Under the pieces are notes generated by a model, which saw only the letters and a list, made by a program, of their open reading frames with translations, made no database searches and had not been told where the DNA came from. The position numbers and the translations under genes are program-made. Shown one piece after another: positions 1 to 8,184 of a stretch of 8,184 bases of DNA. The stretch comes from an uncultured Spongiibacteraceae bacterium (GTDB lineage Bacteria; Pseudomonadota; Gammaproteobacteria; Pseudomonadales; Dasaniaceae): positions 1 to 8,184 of the forward strand of contig CALBVI010000361.1 in assembly GCA_937969395.1 (NCBI GenBank). The letters are read 5' to 3'. How positions within the stretch are numbered: position 1 is the stretch's first letter; each line of letters opens with the position of its first letter.

Positions 1-9
1 GGTTTATCG

Positions 10-37
10 AATTGAATTTATCTGCTTAAATTCAATT
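10..37. repeat. 11-bp perfect inverted repeat upstream of accA
   Basis: The left arm AATTGAATTTA (10-20) and right arm TAAATTCAATT (27-37) are exact reverse complements separated by a 6-base spacer. Each arm has one G or C, and no T-tract follows, so it does not look like an intrinsic terminator for the upstream gene. It lies immediately upstream of a possible -10 box (42-47), where a dimeric repressor could bind. The operator role is inference, and chance symmetry in AT-rich DNA is a real alternative. Confidence 0.4.
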
Positions 38-41
38 AAAC

Positions 42-47
42 TATACT
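42..47 (+). promoter_or_regulatory. possible -10 box for accA
   Basis: TATACT matches the sigma-70 -10 consensus at five of six positions. No good -35 hexamer lies 16-18 bases upstream, because that region falls in the inverted repeat at 10-37. Transcription from here would give a leader of roughly 70 bases before accA. The call is weak, since accA may also be transcribed from an upstream gene outside the window. Confidence 0.2.
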
Positions 48-126
48 TAATGTGATGACTTAGCAAGATCGCACAATGCTTAAATTTTTTAATATTATTA
101 ATAGGGTTAACGACTAAATTTTTATT

Positions 127-1077
127 ATGAATCCAAATTACCTAGATTTTGAACAGCCTATTGCTGACCTTGAAGTGAAAATTGAAGAGCTACAATTAGT
201 AGGCTCCGATAACGATATTAATATCGGCGAAGAAATTAATAAGCTACGTGAAAAAAGTACCAAGCTAACAGAGAAAATTTATAACGATCTCAGTGCTTGG
301 GATACGGTGAAAGTTGCGCGTCATCCGATGCGTCCTTATACCCTTGATTATATTTCAAGAGTTTTTACTGATTTTGATGAGTTGCATGGCGACCGTCACT
401 TCGCAGATGATCAAGCTATTGTCGGCGGCTTAGCGCGTATAGATGGCCAGCCAGTGATGGTTATTGGTCAAGAGAAAGGTCGCGGCGTTACTGAAAAAGT
501 AAAACGTAATTTCGGTATGCCTAAGCCCGAAGGTTATCGCAAAGCACTGCGTTTAATGGAAATGGCTGAACGATTTAAGTTGCCTATTGTTACGTTGATT
601 GATACTCCAGGGGCATATCCTGGTATCGATTCAGAGGAGCGAGGCATCAGTGAAGCTATTGCACAAAACTTAGCTGTCATGTCTCGTCTTAGTACGCCGA
701 TTATTTGTATTGTTATTGGTGAGGGTAGTTCTGGTGGTGCATTGGGTATTGGTGTTGGTGATCACCTTGCGATGCTGCAGTATTCAACCTACTTCGTTAT
801 CTCGCCCGAAGGTTGCGCTAATATTATTTGGAAAACTTCAGAAAAAGCACCTGATGCCGCTGAAGCAATGGGATTGACTTCAACAGTACTGGAAGGTCTT
901 GGTATTGTTGATGCGACCATAGAAGAACCGTTAGGTGGCGCGCATCGCGATATCGATTTAATGGCTGAAAGAATACAAGGCCATATCGTTGAGAAATTAG
1001 CAGAACTTAAACAGCTGCCTGAAGATGAGTTACTTGATAAGCGCTATCAGCGTTTAATGTCTTACGGTAACGAATAA
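127..1077 (+). CDS. accA: Acetyl-CoA carboxylase carboxyltransferase subunit alpha
   Basis: AccA pairs with AccD to form the cytoplasmic carboxyltransferase, which moves the carboxyl group from carboxybiotin to acetyl-CoA and gives malonyl-CoA, the first committed step of fatty acid synthesis. The 316-residue product is close to the E. coli length of 319 and collinear with it. It opens with the family signature [11 protein letters not shown] (6-16), followed by a helical N-terminal segment to about residue 60 and then the crotonase-like carboxyltransferase fold. Visible motifs are [11 protein letters not shown] near 65-75, DTPGAYPG (159-166) and the glycine-rich [12 protein letters not shown] starting at residue 198, whose G203-G204 pair belongs to the CoA/oxyanion site. 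It ends in the typical RYQRLMSYG. An in-frame TAA at 115-117 makes ATG 127 the earliest usable start. The Shine-Dalgarno is poor: the nearest AGGG (103-106) is about 20 bases away. A terminator follows, so accA appears to end its own transcript. Confidence 0.98.
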   Translation: MNPNYLDFEQPIADLEVKIEELQLVGSDNDINIGEEINKLREKSTKLTEKIYNDLSAWDTVKVARHPMRPYTLDYISRVFTDFDELHGDRHFADDQAIVGGLARIDGQPVMVIGQEKGRGVTEKVKRNFGMPKPEGYRKALRLMEMAERFKLPIVTLIDTPGAYPGIDSEERGISEAIAQNLAVMSRLSTPIICIVIGEGSSGGALGIGVGDHLAMLQYSTYFVISPEGCANIIWKTSEKAPDAAEAMGLTSTVLEGLGIVDATIEEPLGGAHRDIDLMAERIQGHIVEKLAELKQLPEDELLDKRYQRLMSYGNE

Positions 1078-1109
1078 TTTTTTTGAGGTGTGTGTTTAAT
1101 AGATAGTTA

Positions 1110-1140
1110 ATCGCCATCCTTGAGATGGCGATGTTGTTTT
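1110..1140 (+). terminator. Rho-independent terminator after accA
   Basis: ATCGCCATC (1110-1118) pairs perfectly with GATGGCGAT (1124-1132) around the 5-base loop CTTGA, giving a 9-bp stem. The T-rich tail GTTGTTTT (1133-1140) follows. It lies 32 bases after the accA stop and separates accA from tilS. Confidence 0.85.
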
Positions 1141-1231
1141 AGTTGTCGATAAATTTAATGTAAGCTAATTAAAGTGAAGAGCAAGAACTCTGCGATCGTC
1201 AGGGCAGCTAACTAACTGGAAATGAGTTTCA

Positions 1232-2692
1232 ATGCCTCTTAATTCAGTACTATTAAATTCAACGTCATCTAATTCAAAGCCGTCTAATCTAAAGTCATCT
1301 GATTCAGTGCTTCTCAATTCAACATTATTTCGCGATACGCTCGCTCCCTATAATAAACATCGCTGGCTTGTTGCCTATAGCGGCGGTGTAGATTCGCATG
1401 TCTTATTACACTTGCTTGCCGATTTAAAAAACCATAACCCTTGTTTGCCAGAAATACTTGCTGTTCATATTGATCATCAATTGCAGACTGAAGTTTCGCA
1501 GCAGTGGGCTGAACATTGTCAAAGTCAGGCGCAGTTACTCAATATTCCGATTAAAATTTATCAAGTTAATATTGATTGCTCCGCGGGAGAAAGTTTAGAG
1601 GATAAAGCTCGGCAGGCGCGCTATCAGGTTTTTGAAAACCTGCTAGAAAAAGATGATGTGCTGCTGATGGGGCATCATATGGATGATCAAGTTGAAACGT
1701 TAATGCTGCGGCTGTTAAGGGGTAGTGGCAGTAAAGGTTTAGCCGCTATGCCAGCTTCGCGTGTGTTAGCAAAGGGGCAGTTGTTTAGGCCGCTGCTGGC
1801 TGTTAGTCGTAATGATATTGAGGTCTACGCGAAGCATCATTCTCTGAACTGGATTGAGGATGGCAGTAATCAAGACGAAACCTTTGATCGTAATTTTTTA
1901 CGGCAGCGACTATTGCCAGTGTTGGCAGAACGGTGGCCATCGTATCGGCAGCCATTGGTACGATCCGCTGAGTTGAGTGCTGAGTCGGCGTTGCTGAATA
2001 CGGAATTAGCTGTATTAGATATGGAGCGGTTAGCATTAAATTCGTGTTCACCGTCATTATCAATTGCAGTATTAAAAACGCTATCAATTAGCCGTCAAAA
2101 AAATCTATTACGTTATTGGATAGAGCAGCGTCAATTAGCGATGCCTAGTGCGCAAAAATTACAGGCAATTATCGATCAAGTGATAGCTGCCGCTGATGAT
2201 GCGCAGCCATTACTTTGTTGGTCTAATCATGATTGCAGTGTTGAGGTGCGGCGCTTTAAACATCAGCTTTTTATTATTCCTGCACTATCTAATGTTGATA
2301 CGGCTGCGTGTTATCCTTGGTCTGTTGATCAGGTTTTGAATATCGAGGGTATTGGTGAGTTGATGTTTGAATCTGTCGCTAGCCGTGATGATGTTATGAT
2401 CAAAGTTAATAACAGTAACTTTATAGGTTTAGATAAAGGCTTGTTAGAGCGAGGTGAATTGTCAGTTTCTTTTCGGCAAGGAGGGGAGCGTTGCAAGCCT
2501 GCGGGACGGCAGCATTCGCAAAGTTTGAAAAAACTATTGCAAGAGATGCACGTTGAGCCTTGGTTGCGAGATCGTATTCCTTTGCTCTATATTGATGATG
2601 AGCTAGCAGCTGTCGTTGGCTACTGGATTTGCTCGCCCTTTGTATCTGACGAGCCTTCGGCTTTACGGATTAAATTGAATTCATGTGCATAA
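1232..2692 (+). CDS. tilS: tRNA(Ile)-lysidine synthetase
   Basis: TilS uses ATP and lysine to convert C34 of the CAU-anticodon tRNA-Ile to lysidine. This changes both the codon read (AUG to AUA) and the amino acid charged, so the gene is normally essential. The N-terminal PP-loop ATPase domain runs from about residue 45 to 240, with SGGVDS (50-55), GHHMDDQVET (147-156) and FDRNFLR at its end. A helical substrate-binding domain follows, then the TilS C-terminal domain with FRQGGERCKPAGR and LRDRIPLLY. The product has 486 residues against 432 in E. coli. Part of the excess is about 30 residues ahead of the catalytic core, built from a tandem 15-bp repeat. ATG 1232 is the earliest possible start because of an in-frame TGA at 1223-1225, and a partial Shine-Dalgarno (GGAAATGAG, 1218-1226) precedes it. 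The only other in-frame candidate before the core that I noticed is GTG 1307 (V26), which has no visible ribosome site. No convincing promoter was found in 1141-1231. Confidence 0.96.
   Translation: MPLNSVLLNSTSSNSKPSNLKSSDSVLLNSTLFRDTLAPYNKHRWLVAYSGGVDSHVLLHLLADLKNHNPCLPEILAVHIDHQLQTEVSQQWAEHCQSQAQLLNIPIKIYQVNIDCSAGESLEDKARQARYQVFENLLEKDDVLLMGHHMDDQVETLMLRLLRGSGSKGLAAMPASRVLAKGQLFRPLLAVSRNDIEVYAKHHSLNWIEDGSNQDETFDRNFLRQRLLPVLAERWPSYRQPLVRSAELSAESALLNTELAVLDMERLALNSCSPSLSIAVLKTLSISRQKNLLRYWIEQRQLAMPSAQKLQAIIDQVIAAADDAQPLLCWSNHDCSVEVRRFKHQLFIIPALSNVDTAACYPWSVDQVLNIEGIGELMFESVASRDDVMIKVNNSNFIGLDKGLLERGELSVSFRQGGERCKPAGRQHSQSLKKLLQEMHVEPWLRDRIPLLYIDDELAAVVGYWICSPFVSDEPSALRIKLNSCA
1235..1324 (+). 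repeat. Six tandem 15-bp units in the tilS N-terminus
   Basis: Read in steps of 15 from base 1235, the DNA gives six degenerate units with a core near TCTAATTCAA: CCTCTTAATTCAGTA, CTATTAAATTCAACG, TCATCTAATTCAAAG, CCGTCTAATCTAAAG, TCATCTGATTCAGTG and CTTCTCAATTCAACA. In the tilS frame these encode the pentapeptides PLNSV, LLNST, SSNSK, PSNLK, SSDSV and LLNST (residues 2-31). Units 2 and 6 give the same peptide. A seventh unit is barely recognisable (LFRDT). The period is a multiple of three, so gain or loss of a unit would keep the reading frame. Confidence 0.85.
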
Positions 2693-2742
2693 CATAAGCG
2701 TAAACATCATTAATGATCGATCTATGAGTTGATGGCTAAGCA

Positions 2743-3060
2743 ATGATAAAAATAAATTTCATCTCAAAAAAAAGTGTTCTCGTGTTTATATTGTTGTTGA
2801 TGGTCGGCTGTGAGTCCGATAACGAGCACTTTTGCGCCCGTTATCAATACGTTTATGACCAGTTGCTTGAGGACGATATACCTCCCTATGGTGAGATGAA
2901 AGAGCAGTTGATGGCCAACTTGGTTGATCCGAAGAAGGATGAGCAGCAGGCAAAATTTATGCTGTTTGTACTTGAAGACTGGTATTCAGAGTTCAAGCCT
3001 GAGCATGAGAGTTCACAGGATTTTTGTCTGCGAATTAAGCGGTGGCAGCAGTATCGATGA
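2743..3060 (+). CDS. Small putative lipoprotein, unknown function
   Basis: I do not recognise a family for this 105-residue protein. It starts with a lipoprotein-type signal: basic residues K3, K9 and K10, a hydrophobic stretch at 12-21, and a lipobox LMVGC with the acylated cysteine at C23. Residue +2 is glutamate rather than aspartate, so outer-membrane sorting is the default expectation. The mature part is about 82 residues, rich in acidic and aromatic residues. It has two more cysteines, C31 (in FCARY) and C95 (in FCLRI), which could form a disulfide in the periplasm. ATG 2743 is the only upstream start possible, as an in-frame TAA sits at 2737-2739. The Shine-Dalgarno is weak. It lies 50 bases after tilS with no terminator between, so co-transcription with tilS is plausible. 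The clean signal and intact frame support a real gene. Confidence 0.75.
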   Translation: MIKINFISKKSVLVFILLLMVGCESDNEHFCARYQYVYDQLLEDDIPPYGEMKEQLMANLVDPKKDEQQAKFMLFVLEDWYSEFKPEHESSQDFCLRIKRWQQYR

Positions 3061-3070
3061 TTATATGTAA

Positions 3071-3098
3071 TTGATGATATTGTCGATGTTGTTATAAC
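3071..3098 (+). promoter_or_regulatory. possible distal promoter for pyrG
   Basis: TTGATG (3071-3076) and TATAAC (3093-3098) are separated by 16 bases and match the sigma-70 hexamers at four and five of six positions. The -10 sits inside a 12-bp palindrome, TTGTTATAACAA (3089-3100). A further extended -10, TGTTATATT (3144-3152), lies downstream without a clear -35. These are candidates only, and the promoter at 3178-3206 scores better. Confidence 0.25.
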
Positions 3099-3177
3099 AA
3101 ATCTCCGATTTCTAATTAGCCACCCATCACGGTTCTCATAAACTGTTATATTTTACTCAAAATAGCGCCAGCTAAGA

Positions 3178-3206
3178 TTGAGGACATCTAAGAAGCCTGA
3201 TAAAAT
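3178..3206 (+). promoter_or_regulatory. likely sigma-70 promoter for pyrG-kdsA
   Basis: TTGAGG (-35, 3178-3183) and TAAAAT (-10, 3201-3206) are spaced exactly 17 bases apart, and the -10 is extended by a TG at 3198-3199. Initiation would be expected near 3212-3215, in the sequence TCCCA, leaving a leader of about 95 bases before pyrG. CCC (3212-3214) can pair with GGG (3223-3225), with T3216-C3217 pairing to G3221-A3222, to form a small hairpin at the very 5' end. Confidence 0.45.
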
Positions 3207-3296
3207 GCGCTCCCATCTCAGAGGGCAAATAAGGCTATTCAAGCTGCTTCATTTCCCCCTACTATTTTAAAAGAACCATTACTTGTTATTAACTAA

Positions 3297-5797
<2,501 letters not shown>

Positions 5798-5809
5798 TTA
5801 AATCGTAAT

Positions 5810-5835
5810 GACGGCCTGCAATATTTGCAGCCGTC
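5810..5835 (+). terminator. imperfect hairpin between kdsA and eno
   Basis: GACGGCCTGCAA (5810-5821) pairs with TTGCAGCCGTC (5825-5835) in an 11-bp stem with one bulged C (5815 or 5816) and a 3-base loop. The following bases, CTTATCCG, are not a proper U-tract, so termination would be weak. It may act as a partial terminator, an RNA processing site or a 3'-end stabiliser. An eno promoter must lie in or just past it, and no strong one is visible in 5836-5875. Confidence 0.45.
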
Positions 5836-5864
5836 CTTATCCGTTAAAGTCATATATTTTATAG

Positions 5865-7175
<1,311 letters not shown>

Positions 7176-7193
7176 TAAAACTGTTGTATAGTC

Positions 7194-7231
7194 AAAGGCG
7201 GGTCTGAAGGATTATCAGATCCGCCTTTTTT
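7194..7231 (+). terminator. strong Rho-independent terminator after eno
   Basis: AAAGGCGGGTCTGA (7194-7207) pairs with TCAGATCCGCCTTT (7215-7228) in a 14-bp stem with one G-U pair (7202-7220) and a 7-base loop. A T-run (7226-7231) and further T-rich sequence follow. It starts 18 bases after the eno stop and ends only about 25 bases before the ftsB start. Confidence 0.92.
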
Positions 7232-7256
7232 ATTTTGTCATTAGTGTTAATGATTT

Positions 7257-7541
7257 ATGCGTTGGATATTAATTTTACTGGTTACATTTTTGATAGGCCT
7301 ACAGTACCGACTGTGGGTTGGGCAGGGCAGTTGGGCGCAGGTTTCAGCTTTAGAGGCAGAAATTGAGTCGCAAGAGTTAATCAATCAAGGGCTGCGTGAA
7401 CGTAATAAAATCGTTGAAAGTGATGTCTACGATCTTAAAAATGGTATGGATGCTATTGAAGAGCGTGCCCGTACTAATTTAGGTTTGATTAAAGAAGGTG
7501 AAACTTTCTATATGTTTGTGGATAAAAATAGCGATGATTGA
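7257..7541 (+). CDS. ftsB: Cell division protein FtsB
   Basis: FtsB is a bitopic inner-membrane protein that forms the FtsQLB complex with FtsL and FtsQ. The complex assembles at the septum and relays the signal that activates FtsWI peptidoglycan synthesis. The 94-residue product has a short cytoplasmic start, one membrane segment (about 3-20), the typical LQYRLW at the membrane exit, a periplasmic coiled coil (about 28-65), and the conserved NGMDAIEERAR followed by GETFYMF. Size and layout match E. coli FtsB (103 residues). An in-frame TGA at 7251-7253 makes ATG 7257 the earliest start, and no clear Shine-Dalgarno precedes it. The last 8 bases overlap ispD. The gene sits just beyond the eno terminator with no obvious promoter in the gap. 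Confidence 0.95.
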   Translation: MRWILILLVTFLIGLQYRLWVGQGSWAQVSALEAEIESQELINQGLRERNKIVESDVYDLKNGMDAIEERARTNLGLIKEGETFYMFVDKNSDD

Positions 7542-8184
7542 TAGGGCAAGCTTTTATGCCGTGGTACCAGCTGCTGGCGTCGGTCGACGAATGGCGAGTG
7601 TTGATGCTAAGCCCAAGCAGTATTTATCAATTGCCGGTAAAACAATTTTTGAACATACCTTAGAAAAATTACTGCGGGAGCCCCGACTAGAGCGTTTGGT
7701 GGTAGTGATTAACCCAGAGGATGATTTTGCTCAATCATTGGCGATCTTAACCCATGAAAAAATTGATGTGGTTAACGGCGGCACGGAACGTAGTGATTCG
7801 GTATTAAATGGCATAAGACATCTTGCCGAATTCGCGTTGGAAAGTGATTGGGTATTAGTTCATGATGTTGCTAGACCTTGTGTCGCCGAGGTTTCTATTG
7901 CTAGATTGATCGATGAGCTGGAAAATCATCCGGTTGGTGGTATTTTAGCGGTTCCAAGCAGTGATACGCTAAAACAGGTCAGCAACAATAATACGATTGA
8001 TTTGACGGTTGATCGCAAGGTGATATGGCAGGCTCAAACACCGCAAATGTTTCGGTTGGGATTGTTGAGAAGCGCATTAACCGAAGCGCAGCTAAATGGA
8101 TTAATGGTGACGGATGAATCCTCGGCAATAGAGCTAGCTGGACTAACCCCGCTAGTGGTTGGAGGTTTGAAAAGTAATCTAAAA
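7534..8184 (+). CDS. ispD: 2-C-methyl-D-erythritol 4-phosphate cytidylyltransferase (3' end cut)
   Basis: IspD joins MEP and CTP to give CDP-methylerythritol and pyrophosphate, the third step of the non-mevalonate isoprenoid pathway. The frame stays open for 217 codons to the window edge. E. coli IspD has 236 residues, so about 20 are missing. The N-terminal CTP-binding signature VVPAAGVGRRM (10-20) has R19, followed by K28 in KPKQYL. Further on are GGTERSDSVLNG, LVHDVARPC, TVDRKVIWQAQTPQMF and VTDESSAIE, all in family order. ATG 7534 overlaps the ftsB stop by 8 bases (ATGATTGA), and no other in-frame ATG precedes the AAG motif. No Shine-Dalgarno is evident, so translation is probably coupled to ftsB. 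ispF would be expected next, outside the window. Confidence 0.95.
   Translation, partial: MIDRASFYAVVPAAGVGRRMASVDAKPKQYLSIAGKTIFEHTLEKLLREPRLERLVVVINPEDDFAQSLAILTHEKIDVVNGGTERSDSVLNGIRHLAEFALESDWVLVHDVARPCVAEVSIARLIDELENHPVGGILAVPSSDTLKQVSNNNTIDLTVDRKVIWQAQTPQMFRLGLLRSALTEAQLNGLMVTDESSAIELAGLTPLVVGGLKSNLK

Noticed and set aside
1803..2087. 94-codon minus-strand frame inside tilS
   Set aside because: It lies wholly antisense to the conserved TilS ATPase and helical domains. The translation is low in complexity and resembles no family, so it is a shadow frame.
2706..2717. 12-bp palindrome ATCATTAATGAT between tilS and the lipoprotein gene
   Set aside because: It is AT-rich, has no loop and no T-tract, so it is neither a terminator nor a clear operator. 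It is short enough to be chance.
2732..2746. ATG GCT AAG CAA TGA mini-frame overlapping the lipoprotein start
   Set aside because: Four codons without a ribosome site. The overlap is most likely accidental.
3205..3270. 21-codon reading frame in the pyrG leader starting at ATG 3205
   Set aside because: Its ATG overlaps the predicted -10 box, so it would not be on the transcript from that promoter. It has no strong ribosome site and no regulatory codon run such as a leader peptide would show.

Overview
The window is a stretch of core chromosome from a gammaproteobacterium with modest G+C content (low 40s percent by eye). The gene order accA - tilS - (small lipoprotein) - pyrG - kdsA - eno - ftsB - ispD, all on the + strand, is the arrangement known from Pseudomonas and related marine gammaproteobacteria, where dnaE usually precedes accA and ispF follows ispD. 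The proteins align closely with their E. coli counterparts from memory, and landmark residues often fall at the same number (PyrG C379, H515 and E517; KdsA N26, H202 and E239). The sequence alone does not fix the genus.

Layout. Bases 1-126 are a gene-free leader with an 11-bp AT-rich inverted repeat upstream of accA (127-1077, acetyl-CoA carboxylase alpha subunit). A clear hairpin terminator (1110-1140) closes accA. tilS (1232-2692, tRNA-Ile lysidine synthetase) has an unusual N-terminus encoded by six tandem 15-bp units. Fifty bases later is a small unrecognised lipoprotein gene (2743-3060). A 248-bp intergenic region carries the likely pyrG promoters. pyrG (3309-4937, CTP synthase) and kdsA (4946-5797, KDO-8-phosphate synthase) are 8 bases apart, and the kdsA Shine-Dalgarno sequence overlaps the pyrG stop codon. 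An imperfect hairpin separates kdsA from eno (5886-7175, enolase). eno ends at a strong intrinsic terminator (7194-7231). ftsB (7257-7541, divisome protein) and ispD (from 7534, cut by the window end) overlap by 8 bases.

The genes supply precursors for the cell envelope and for growth: malonyl-CoA (AccA), CTP (PyrG), KDO for lipopolysaccharide (KdsA), PEP (enolase, which is also a KdsA substrate), isoprenoids (IspD) and septal peptidoglycan assembly (FtsB). TilS makes tRNA-Ile able to read AUA codons. CTP from PyrG is used directly by IspD and in activating KDO.

I found no mobile element, CRISPR array, tRNA, rRNA or defence system. The points most worth a second look are the repeat-built TilS N-terminus, the orphan lipoprotein inside an otherwise conserved neighbourhood, and a pyrG promoter whose predicted start lies in a CCC run that can pair with a GGG just downstream.
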